Shown here: positions 11,770-21,850 of the stretch, in pieces
Layout of the letters: every line of letters starts with the position of its first letter
How positions within the stretch are numbered: the stretch's first letter is position 1
Assembly (NCBI RefSeq): GCF_002994745.2
Contig: NC_037088.1
Span: 64,808,397-64,872,396, forward strand
Direction: 5' to 3'
DNA length: 64,000 bases
DNA from: Rosa chinensis
Taxonomy: Eukaryota; Streptophyta; Magnoliopsida; Rosales; Rosaceae
Translations under genes and position numbers: made by a program
The notes under the pieces: generated by a model
Told to the model about the DNA's origin: nothing
Seen by the model: only the letters and a program-made list of their open reading frames with translations
The model's database searches: none

Positions 11770-12222
11770 CAAGTGAATCACTATCACCATTTTATAGTAC
11801 ATCAGTTTCAGGTTTTGGTATGAGCATGCTAGCTTTAATTCTTTGGCAAGATCACAATCTAAGCATACCACCATCACATACATGTACTTTATATAGGAAT
11901 CTCATACACTCTACTGAAGCTAAAGAAAAAGGAGACTAACCAACCTATTTAACATTGCCAACTAGATACTCAGATAACAATAAAAAATCAGTTGAGAGAA
12001 CAATTTCAAAATTTAATGACTTCAGGATTAAGACTATATCAACACCAACTATATAGATTCATCACAGAGGTACAAACATTTCATAATTTTGGTGTTTCTA
12101 CTAATTCTGCAATTTAAAGTCGATGATACTGAAAGTTATCGTAAAACCATTTGGGCTACACTTATTTAATAGGCAGTAGATAGATCGCAGAGAACATTTA
12201 TATAAACCCATGTTGACAATGT
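11770..12222. repeat. MurC intron 1 segment duplicated at the window's right end
   Basis: This stretch aligns in the same orientation with 63550-64000. Shared landmarks include GCAAGATCACAAT, TTTAACATTGCCAACTA and ACATTTATATAAACC. Scattered substitutions show that the copy is not recent. Confidence 0.85.
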
Positions 12223-12811
12223 TAAGCTAGCATAACTGATGATAAGAAACCAATAGCAGAACAACCGATATGGCACACTTTGTATAAACAATCCTCTAAA
12301 CTGCTGAAGTGTCATATCTGATAACAATAGCCTACTTGGTTATCCTTTAGCACAGCACAGAAGCACACAATTACCAAACCTTCAACTGCTCGGCCAATAA
12401 ACTAAACACCCCCTATCACATTTTCTACCAGCAATTTTCACCCATAAGCAATTATCATAATGAACTAGTGTCGATTAGGGCTTGAAAATCAAGATTTACC
12501 GGTTTGAGTGCACGCATGGCCAGCGCGGACAAGCCACAGCCTCCGATACCGACGAAGTGAATCCAACTCTTACCGTTTCGAGAATTCTCCAATTCTGGCT
12601 CTCTCTCGTCGTTGCAACTCGTCGAGATTGAGAAGCCACTACTGTTTTCGGTCCAGGAAATTCCAGTGTGGTTGGGTTTGGAGTGGCCGGAGATCTTTCC
12701 GAGAAGTGAAGCTTTGGCTTGGGTAAAAAATTGGCGGGAAAATGGAGGGTTTTGGAAGGACAAATTGCCGGGAATATCATTTTCAGTGTAAAACGGTGCC
12801 GTGATTTCCAA

Positions 12812-13429
12812 TAAATTGGTCGGGCTTTGAAATAGAGAAAATGGACCGTGACGCTATAGTCGGTGATATGGACGCTAAGATGAGGCCCAAACTCATTGTT
12901 GTGTAATTTTATTTAAACCGTGGTGAAACGGAGAAATAAACTAAAACACTACAAGACTAACCATATTAGAATTGAGAATGTTCACCGTGGTTAAAGAAAG
13001 AGGAGAAGAGATCATTAGTGTTATTTAAATTAAGTAGCTCTAAACCAAGGTCAAATATATAAGTTGGCTGGTCATGAGACATAATCATTTCATAAACGTA
13101 CTCTGAGTATAGAAGCTCTTTTAATTGGTTAGTTTGAGGTGAAGGGTATCTTTCCTCCAGCGCACAAACCTAGCTTTGATATGTTCCTGTCCTATATCTA
13201 AATAATACTTAGATAGGGTACGATTTCATTCGTTTATTTCTTGCACCCAAAAATTTTGCATTTCTTTACCTATTAATGATTGGACCATTAGTGATGTGAT
13301 AACGCATGAGTGCTAAAATTTATCTAATTCACCACAAGCATGTGAGTTGACGTACGCTATTGCCATTGAACAAAGATAGAAAATAAAAATAAAAATAGAC
13401 TAAGTTTGCCGTTATCTATTTCATTATAC
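12812..13429. other. MurC 5' flank, no gene seen
   Basis: AT-rich. It would hold the former MurC promoter. No ORF or recognised repeat. Confidence 0.4.
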
Positions 13430-14224
13430 AGGTAAATAATTCTCAACTAATTAAAATTGTTGTCCACAAACTTATAGCTATTCGATCATTTCCTTATCAA
13501 TGATAGAACGTACGGGTTTAGCAAATCCAGAAGCTATATACATTAGGACAGGCAAATTGAGCCTAGGTGTTCGACCTCTTCGATCACCATCAAATTAAAT
13601 CTATCAAGATATTCTATTTGTCAAACACCATGTACCGGGGATTTGGTTTTAGACATATATACTCATATAATATATGCCATATGCTGGCTAATGGACTTAA
13701 AATAGATCCCTTAAAATATCTACAAGAGTTCATCAATTATTATCCGAAGTGAATACATTCACAATTGGGGCAACTTATAGCACATCATTACACAAGATCT
13801 TTCGGCCAAAAACTAGTAGGTTGAGGCGCGTTTGTGGGCATAAAAACGATAACCCCGAGGAGTACTTGCACATAGCAAAGGAGAATGTCATCACGAAGTC
13901 TTAGTGAAATGCCATAAGAGTGTATGTCTTTTGAAGTCAAGCCATAAGATTCAAAATCTAAGCAGACTGGCATGTGAAAGAACGTAATGTCATCATCCGC
14001 GGATAATATATGTCATGATGGATATTTGCAAGACCGTTGCAGCTTTTGTCCAACTCCTTGATGTTGTTGCCGTTCTCCTTATCCTCAAGGTCATAGACGA
14101 AAACCTTTCGGCTGGGTTTGAAATCATGCGACCACGGTGCTAACTCGCCGCCTACGAAGACAACTTGGGAGCCAAAGGGACAGCAGCCCATCCAGCTGGG
14201 GACATCGTACAGCTTCACCATCAA
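13430..14224 (-). pseudogene. Broken kelch-like gene copy 1 (3' flank plus 85-codon fragment)
   Basis: 13958-14224 encodes a fragment matching the middle of the intact genes: GCCPFGSQVVFVGGEL, then RKVFVYD, then NGNNIKELDKSCNGLANI. It lacks the DELRLQGLE insert. At the IYYPRMM position it jumps straight into 3'-flank sequence, so most of the C-terminal half was deleted. 13430-13957 matches the 3' flank of the intact gene at 37240-37800, including the conserved MPVCLDFESYGL frame (13788-13973). Confidence 0.8.
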
Positions 14225-15868
14225 ATAAAATCAATCAAGATATTTTATTTGTCAAACGCCATGTACCAGGGAGTACTTGCACATAGCAAAGGAGAATGTC
14301 ATGATCACGAAGTCTTGTGAAATGCCATAAGAGTGTATGTATGTCTTTTGAAGCCAAGCCATGAGATTCAAAATCTAAGCAGACTGGCATATGTGAAAGA
14401 ACGTAATGCACACCGGCTTTTATAGTTCCATAAATGGAAGAGTATCATAACCAAACCCATGAGATTCTAGCTACATGTTCACAACCATCTAGAAGAACTG
14501 AATGAATGGGAATCCACTGAAAGATCATCAAGAGCAGGACTGCCACTCCCCAGAGGAACTCCAACCATCATATCAACCCCTTCAATACTTATCACCATAG
14601 AAAGAGAAGAGGCCACACTTTAGCCATTCTATCAAGCAGTTTCCAAACTATAGATACCATGAATGCCTATCATGGACATAATTACATAACAGTAACAATT
14701 ATCCTTTTGCTTCCAATTAGAAACTCTAATCATATATATCAAGCAGAAATAAAGTAAATCAAAAGAGTATTATTGGAACCTAATCATCATATAAGCAAGC
14801 GGCAACCAACTCAGCAACAGCTACAAATAAATGATTTGATTAATAGACAGGAAAAAAAGAAAGAAGAGAATATTTTACCCCGGCCACCTGCAACATGTTG
14901 AGTACTAAGGAAGCTATCTAGCTAGCGCACAATAAATGGCAGGCAGACAAAGCAGCATTCCTTGCAATGGGGCATGAAGGTAAAGGTGCGGGTAGACAGG
15001 AACTTGTAGGGCAAGGCTTGTGCTCTCGGATCAAACTCATATTTGAATACTATGATAACAACACACACCTTCTCAAGCCCTTCTGAATTTATAGTACGTT
15101 CAACAACTGGGTAGCTCCTGGCCCTAACCAAGCAGATTTTTCCATCTCGTAGATCGATGAGACGATGCTGCATGCTCCAAGCAACCTGGGTTTCACATTC
15201 ACAGACCCGTATCTAGTAAGATAAGAAACTTTCAAATCATCAGTCAATCCCAATCGCCACACGTGTATAATATCACGACGATAGGTAAACACCAACTTCT
15301 CCTTGCTAGGTTTATCCAAGTCCACGAGGCTAAAGCCTCAACCCAAAGGGGAAATCCTCACTGTCGAAGCCCGAATGAGGTATCCAGCATTTACGGTCGG
15401 TGTCGAAACATTTGACCGGTATATGTGGGGAAATACGTGGACAGAAAGATCTTGTTGTCCTTGGAAAGTAGAGAATATAGAGTATCACTAGTGAAATCAT
15501 GAGTTCATGACTGAAACTCGGTATGCATGGGTGGAGGCAGAGCTTCCCACCGGCCGCTGAAATTGGCGCCTGTATACCTGAGAGACACTGACGTCATAGT
15601 AGACAACTACGAGGGCATAGAGATCTCCTCCTATCTCCATCATCCGCGGATAATATATGTCATGATGGATATTTGCAAGACTGTTGCAGCTTTTGTCCAA
15701 CTCCTTGATATTGTTGCCGTTTTCCAAGCCCTGAAGCCGGAGCTCATCCTCAATGTCATAGACGAAAACCTTTCGGCTGGGTCTGAAATCATGAGACCGC
15801 GGTGCTAACTCGCCGCCTACGAAGACAACTTGGGAGCCAAAGGGGCAGCAGCCCATGCACTCGGGGAT
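14225..15868 (-). pseudogene. Broken kelch-like gene copy 2
   Basis: Nearly the whole C-terminal three quarters of the gene is present (14922-15868), from MGCCPFGSQVV to the end, with its 3' flank at 14225-14900. The first ~100 codons are missing: similarity stops at 15868. Frame breaks occur near 15530 (insertion after the VYRRQ segment), 15340-15400 and 15170. The open pieces are therefore only 78-119 codons long. It is the same family as 38323-39573 but clearly older. Confidence 0.85.
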
Positions 15869-16104
15869 ATTTGGTACCTCGAGAACACTGTTTCTATCAT
15901 CTTTTTAGGAAGCTTTTTTAAGGACTTTTCTAGTAGACTTAAAGGACGAAACTCATGAAGTTGTCTGCCCATATTTGAAGTTGACATGTTATAGAGCATT
16001 TTAAAATCAAGAATCATCCAGAAAGGCAGTGGAATACATAAGTTATGATGCTGCAAACACAAGCAGAGGATAAGGATAATCTGAAATTTCTTACGGTAAA
16101 TAAC
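15869..16104. other. No gene seen
   Basis: An open frame on the minus strand (15817-16062) runs out of the pseudogene into unrelated sequence. I do not recognise it. Confidence 0.3.
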
Positions 16105-16330
16105 CTACTGTTGGGAAAAATAAAGAGGACAAGAAAAGTAATTTTTGAGTGTCATAACCATACTATTAGGAGAAAAAAAAATTAAAGAGGACGATATGAC
16201 TTTTTTGAGTGATATGACCATACTATTAAAAAAATAAAAAAAATAAAGATGATGCAATAAATATTTTTCTGAGTGATATGACCATAAAATTAAAACAAAA
16301 CAAAAAAGACGCAATGACATGACCATTATG
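16105..16330. repeat. Short tandem repeat with GTGAYATGACCATA core, about 4 units
   Basis: Units of roughly 60-75 bp contain a TGACCATACTATTA-like core followed by A-rich sequence and AAAGAGGAC/AAAGATGATG. A related array lies at 63320-63530. Confidence 0.7.
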
Positions 16331-16339
16331 TCATATGCC

Positions 16340-16865
16340 GGCTACTATACTCATATAATATATGCCATATGCTGGCTAATGGACTTAAAATAAGCCCCTT
16401 AAAATATCTACAAGAGTTCATTGATTATTATCTGGAGAGAATACATTCACAATTGGGGCAACTTATAACACATCATTACGTGAACACATGATCTTTCAAG
16501 CCATAAGATTCAAAATCTAAGCAGACTGGCATGTGAAAGAACGTAATGCACACCGGCTTTTATAGTTCCATAAATGGAAGAGTATCATAGGCAACCCCAT
16601 GGGATTCTAGCTACATGTTCACAACCATCTAGAAGAACTGAATGGATGGGAATCCACTGAAAGATCATCAAGAGCAGGACAGCCACTCCTCAGAGGAACC
16701 CCAACCATCATATCTACCCCTTCGATATTTATCACCATAGAAAGAGAAGGCCACACTTTAGCCATTCTATCAAGCAGTTTCCGAACTATAGATACCAAGA
16801 ATGTCTATCATGGACATAATTACATAACAGTATCAATTATCCTTGGGCTTCCAATTAGAAGCTTA
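16340..16865 (-). repeat. Third copy of the kelch-like gene 3' flank
   Basis: Matches 37490-38110 and 14400-14720, including the stretch CACACCGGCTTTTATAGTTCC and the region around GGGAATCCACTGAAAGATC. It holds no coding part. Confidence 0.8.
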
Positions 16866-18201
16866 TCATGAACAGTAATTTTAATTTTTTGTCCATAACT
16901 TTCGCATACAATCTCTGATTTAAACGACCACATGTCTACGGACTCAGTTTAACGTCCCCTACAACTTTCATGCAGAATGTTTTCTAAAAAACTGATAAAA
17001 AAAAAGTCACATTTTAGGACCCCTAAAAGATCGAAATGGAGTCAAACGTAAAAGCAAATGTCGTTTACCGACCGAATGACTAATAAACCGGTAAATTTAG
17101 GTTCGGGACGTCACAAGTGCAGCTATTTTATTTATTTGTTTTGTGAATATGAAACGTAATAAGATACCGGGAAGAAACAAGACTTGAATTAAGACCATCC
17201 TCACACCGTTTGTGTTTTCTTAAGGCTTGTGTGTGTGTGGGGGGGGCATCTAGATACTTTCTCCTAGAGAACATGACATTTAGAACTCGATCAGTTACTG
17301 CTAAAATAGGACCACGTGAGTGCAAAAATAAACACCATGAACTTATCCAAACAAGAATCCCTGATTGCATGTATGCATTTCTATGCCCTAGCTGCCCCAT
17401 TACATCCTGTCATTTGGTCTCATTCGTTGTAAAATGTCTAGCATGCAATGTTTTTCTTTTTGAATGTGAAAAAATGGGAACTCGATGTTGGGCTACTGCC
17501 ATGGCTACAATGGTACTTATGAAAGTCTTGGCAGCAAGTGAGCCATACAAAGTTATCATACAGAACAATTTGGAAGGTCAAAAACCTAACCATGCAGTTG
17601 GCAAGGTAAAGCACATATATCGGGGAAGAGGCTATCGAACTTGAGAAAACTTGGAGGTGGACTTTGGAAATGCCATTCTGGAAGTCCCTTACGATTTGGA
17701 AGACGACGAGGTAATTATGGTGCAATTTTTCGTGGGAGCCAAGTCCTGGAGTAAGGATTCAAGATATATCTGATGTCTTTGATTCTAGAGAGTAGAGAGA
17801 ACATATGGAGATAACCAGGGGTCGATAATCAAGTTGATTGCCAGACGCAAAGGGTTGTTTTAGATGGATTATTGGCAAAATCTTTTAAGGTTTAAATACT
17901 CAAGGTGATTTTCAAACAACACTGGACGCATGCGAGAATAATAGTGAGGAACGAGTAGATCTATTTCTCATGATCAGAGATTCAGAGCTCTATATGCAAA
18001 CTATTAGAATTTGACTATATATTTGCTTAATTGCTTTCAGAGTTTTATTAATAATTGTTGATCAAAATGATTTTCTTTTTATAATCAATGAATAATTACT
18101 TCTTTTTAGGTTCTCATATTTGAATTAATCATCATTTTAGACAAATTATAACAACAAATCGCTCCCAGCCTGTCATCATCTTTTATTTTGTAGGAATTAT
18201 A
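16866..18201. other. Uncertain region with a 144-codon ORF (17210-17644, +)
   Basis: The ORF begins MCFLKACVCVGG and ends near 17644. A later internal start at 17475 (MGTRCWATAMATMVLMKVLA) would give a 56-codon peptide with a signal-like hydrophobic start followed by SEPYKVIIQNNLEG. That is vaguely like small secreted S-protein homologues, but no conserved cysteine pair or family length is present. The region 16870-17113 resembles non-coding LTR-type sequence. Confidence 0.2.
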
Positions 18202-18214
18202 TTCTTTCATAGTT

Positions 18215-19451
18215 TTTTTTTTTTTTTTTTTTTTTGAAAGGAAGACGACAAACTATATTAAGTGAAAACTGAGGAGTACATGGAGCGATGCACAAAACAT
18301 CGAAAGAACGCAATAAACATAACGAGATGCACAAACGCATCTGTAATGAAGAAAAAACAATAAAACATAATTAGATGCACAATCGCATCAAGAATAAAAG
18401 GTAACCAGGTAACCATGTGACTTAATGCCGTAAGGCATTGTTGCACTGCATATGTCACTGAAGCAGTGTAATTAGGAGAGTAACCGTAACTGTAACGGAT
18501 GATAGGACCACCTAGAAGAGGCGATTCGCTCACCAAGTGATCGAAAGCGACCAAGGGTACCAATACCAGAACCTCGGATTTAGGCAGACGAACTCTTAAG
18601 AACCAGAACCAATACCAGAACAAAATGAGTAGCTGTTTCGGACCCAAAATCCGGATTAGGGAAACACCCGGGTCCCAAATGCGGATCCAAATCCTACCTG
18701 AAACCAAAATCAAGTCTGCCAAAGCAAACATGACCAACTTCCAGGCCCAATTGAAATAGCCACAATACCAAGCCCATACGAAAACACTCTGGGCACCCGA
18801 GCGGCTGGGCACCCTTCCTGAGCCACTCTTCCACGCCGCCGAGCCGCACAGCCGAGACAGACCGCCGCGCCTTCAGGGTAGCATGGCAGCGACTAACCCG
18901 AGAACACTGCAACCAGATGGTCTGATCGAGATGCCTCTCGTCGAACGAACCTGAACTCAGTGCCTTTATCCACCAGAGGTCAAAACGCCGCCGCCGGAGA
19001 TGGTCTGATCGCCGTGACTCCAACCAACGTCGAAACCACACGGCATCAACCCTACTAGCCAGAGAGCATACCGGAAAAAGAGAGCCTGGATCCCAAATGC
19101 GATTTGGATCCACAGATCCGCAAAGGATTCTCCTTCTCGAACCTGCCGGAGGACGAGCAATATCACGCCAACCAGAAGGCGACCACAAAGCCCAGATCGA
19201 ATCAATCTGAGGAGGAGTAAACGACCTCGCTTCAACACGGGTGGAGGACCTCGACTTCTGGAGAAGAGCAGAGAAAAAGGGGGAGACGGCCTGGACCGTG
19301 CTCGATAGTTGCGACACCAGGGGAAGTGCCGGAATTTTGCTCCATCGGAGATGGAGGAAGTTGCAGAGACGCCTACCCATGGCGGCGGTCTCCCTAATCG
19401 AAGACGTTTTTACGTCTTTTATTAAATACATTCATTAGTTTACCTTTTTGT
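18215..19451 (-). mobile_element. Poly(A) retroposon with 13-bp target duplication
   Basis: The plus strand starts with a run of over 20 T, which is a poly(A) tail on the minus strand. The flanks carry the same 13-mer TTCTTTCATAGTT at 18202-18214 and 19452-19464. The body is about 1.2 kb, GC-rich toward its 5' end (right side), with open minus-strand frames (18694-19431, 245 codons) but no reverse transcriptase. This fits a non-autonomous LINE derivative mobilised in trans. The protein starts MYLIKDVKTSSIRETAAMG; I do not recognise it. Confidence 0.8.
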
Positions 19452-19559
19452 TTCTTTCATAGTTCATTATGGTATAAACTCATGCCTTTCTAGCGCAAGA
19501 ATGAATTATAGTTCAGGTTCTTTTTTTATTTTATTTATTTATTTATATATATTTTTTTA

Positions 19560-20985
19560 TGATAGAAAAAGTACAACAACTAAAATACAAAGCCTCAACA
19601 ATCACTCCCTCCCAACTGATCCAACTGGAACGCTGGAGACACCGAAAGGGATAAACAAAAGAACCATACAGAAGGATTAGCAGAATTATGAGCTGCTAAA
19701 GCTAAGTGATCTGCAACAAAATTGGCCTCCAGATAAATATGACGGAAAATGATCAACTGAAAGTGAAGAGTGAGCTCCTTGATGTCATTAATTAGAATCC
19801 TGATGCGCCAAGGGATCCGGCATCTTCCTTGGACACAATCCAATAAGAGCTTGGAATCCCCTTCCACAACTAAATTGGGTTGCTGATGTAGAAGAGCAGT
19901 ATGTAAACTATCTCGTAAAGCTGTTGCCTCCGCCACAAATACAGAAGCATGCCCAAGCTTTCTATTAGTTGCAAACAGAGGATTACCATCCGCATTGCGA
20001 AGAACAAAACCAATATCCCATTTCTAACAGAACCATCAAAGTTCAACTTAACTTGATCCACATGAGGAGGCTGCCATTTGATAAGAATGAATTTTGAAAC
20101 CTTTGGATTAGAGGTTCTAGGATTAGCCTTACGATAACTTGAGCTTAGTAGAAAAGCCTGAAAAACACAAGAAGTAGGAGAAGCTTGAAGATGCTTAAAG
20201 AATAAATTATTCCTGTAATTCCAAAATAGCCCAAGCGTTGTAGAGAATTGAAGCCAGCACCTCAGTAGAAGAAGAATTCTTACTCATATGCTCAATCCAA
20301 GACAGAAATGAACTATTCCAAGATAAAGGATTGGGAGATGGAGCTGAAGACCAAACTTGAATGGCAAAAGGACAGTGCATAAAAAGATGATCAATGGATT
20401 CTGCTGCGTTTAGACAAAATGAACACTGTTGGGGAATATTATGGTTATAACAAGAAATCTTATCTCTAGTTTTTAAAGCATTTCGCGATAGGGTCCAAGC
20501 AAAAATTTTGAATTTAGGAGAAATGCTTAATTTCCACATTTTGGTTAAAACTAAAGTTATAGAATGAGATTGAACAGTCTGTGATTGAATCCAAGAGGCA
20601 GATTTGATTGAGAAGTCCCCTGAAGATGAAGGTCTCCAGACAAAACTATCAAGTGTAGGATGAATAGGAATAGGAATCGCTAAAATTTGTTGAACAACAT
20701 CATGAGGTAATAAAATATTAAGGGCAGTAATATCCAAAGTGTTATGAGTAATGAATTGTGCTATTGTAAGATTCCAATTGAGATGAGCTCGTTGATCTTC
20801 CAACAAGAATAGATATAAAGGAAAAGGAAACACCTAATTAAAAGACGAAATAAAATACTCTGTCCAACTCCCACAATCCATCTAATGCCCTGGGGAATTA
20901 AGTCTCTAGCATTCATAAAATACTCTGTCCATCTCCCACAATCCATCTAATGCCCTGGGGAATTAAATCTCTAGGCATAAATTTT
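19560..20985 (-). mobile_element. 5'-truncated LINE (L1-type) remnant
   Basis: 20833-20207 (minus) encodes a zinc-finger RT C-terminal domain: the SFVWRPSSSGDFSIKSA segment, then KMWKLSISPKFKIFAWTLSRNALKTRD, then CSFCLNAAESIDHLFMHCPFA with its Cys/His pattern. 19936-19595 encodes an RNase H-like domain (AEATALRDSL, VVEGDSKLLLDC, FRHIYLEANFVADHLA). Upstream, 20985-20880 reads PRDLIPQGIRWIVG..QSI, as in plant L1 RT. The frame is broken between these blocks. A ~65-bp segment at the RT end is tandemly duplicated (20851-20973). Confidence 0.85.
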
Positions 20986-21427
20986 TGGCTAAGAAGACCT
21001 TTCATCTTGCGCCATGTCCGAACACGTTTTTTTCCTTACCTCTGATGAGAGCTCTGAAGTTGATCCCACCAATAAGCAGCATCTTTCTTCAGCTTCTGAG
21101 AAACCATCTTAGCTTGCTTGTGTTATGGAACCTCCATGATCTCAAAGAATCTATCCACTTTTCTAGAAAATCCTCCACGTTCACGTGACCGGAAAAATAA
21201 GGAATATCAACCTTGATTCTGAGATCTTGGGAATCATGATCAACATCACCTCCACCACCATGTGGAGCCCTACCATGCTGTCCTTCCCCTCATCTGTTGC
21301 AATTGCTGTTGTTCCTTCCTTCTAATAGCCCATGACATTCTGCCATTTGAGCGTTCATGACAGCGGTCATCTGAGCGGTAAGGGCATCCAAATCCGCTCT
21401 TGTAATTGAAGCATGTTCATCAACCAT
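20986..21427 (-). pseudogene. Ty3/gypsy gag N-terminal remnant
   Basis: Reading down from the ATG at 21427: MVDEHASITRADLDALTAQM, then a glycine-rich stretch, then RIKVDIPYFSGHVNVEDFLEKW, and after damage KMVSQKLKKDAAYWWDQLQ. The 'PYF.G....EDFL.W' and 'K..AYWWDQLQ' motifs are standard for gag of plant chromovirus-type gypsy elements. Frame breaks separate the pieces. The right side leads into a PBS and LTR; the left side is cut by the LINE remnant. Confidence 0.8.
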
Positions 21428-21464
21428 TGCTACAAAGGTAAATAAAAGAGACAGGAAAGACCTA

Positions 21465-21850
21465 GTGTGATACCACCTAATGCAGTCGGAAAAGATCACC
21501 TAGGTTTCCAAGCAACAAACCTAAAACAAAGGTTCTGGAGTCCACCAGAGATAAAAGAGATAAATCACAATTTGATTGATAATATAATAAAAGATAGTTC
21601 TGCAACCGTTTAAGGTTACTTATTTATGAGAAAAGAAACCCTAGGGCGACTAACAATGAAACCCCTAAAGCCCACGGGTTAAAACAAAACAAATCCAAAA
21701 TAAACTAGAAAACCTAAAATAAAAAGAATACAAAACTAGCCTAAAAATTATTAAATCACAAATCGGATAATTAAGATGATACATTTTGGCCTAAATCTGA
21801 TAGGGCTCACTAAAGTGAGTATTGAAGATCTCGTCGTTCCCATTCTAGAA
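21465..21850 (-). mobile_element. PBS and LTR remnant of the gypsy element
   Basis: Reading the minus strand, an LTR end ...CTGCA (21481) is followed by a PBS-like TGGTATCACAC (21475-21465), close to the tRNA-Met primer site. The LTR contains CATAAATAAG (about 21622-21632, minus) as a TATA candidate. Its upstream part blends into the tandem array beginning at 21851. Confidence 0.6.

Larger units (their letters stand above)
6762..12811 (-). pseudogene. MurC-like (UDP-N-acetylmuramate-L-alanine ligase) gene, broken
   Basis: MurC adds L-Ala to UDP-MurNAc in peptidoglycan synthesis; plant homologues are inherited from plastids. Exons readable on the minus strand: 12811-12500 (N-terminal extension, then HFVGIGGCGLSALA), 11678-11591 (GKSTTASMLAYVL, ATP loop), 11422-11372 (FSGGNIILGDGQNF), 11037-10865 (ADEYDGCFLGLSP...TNLDREHVD), 10518 to about 10340, 7850-7600 (GVSRRFE, YDDYAHHP), 7516-7447 (SRLAALKDDF), 7373-7279, 7007-6929 (TLGAG) and 6824 to about 6762 (DITTVG). 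Introns have GT/AG ends. Breaks: exon 1 ends in phase 0 but the GKSTT exon needs phase 1, and about 70 family residues between them have no visible exon. A TAA interrupts the 10518 exon after GVSD. The 7373 and 7007 exons join out of frame. A base is missing near 6804-6808 after DITTVG. Confidence 0.88.

Noticed and set aside
11678..12500. Direct splicing of MurC exon 1 to the GKSTT exon to give a working gene
   Set aside because: Phases disagree (0 versus 1) and about 70 conserved residues would be lost.
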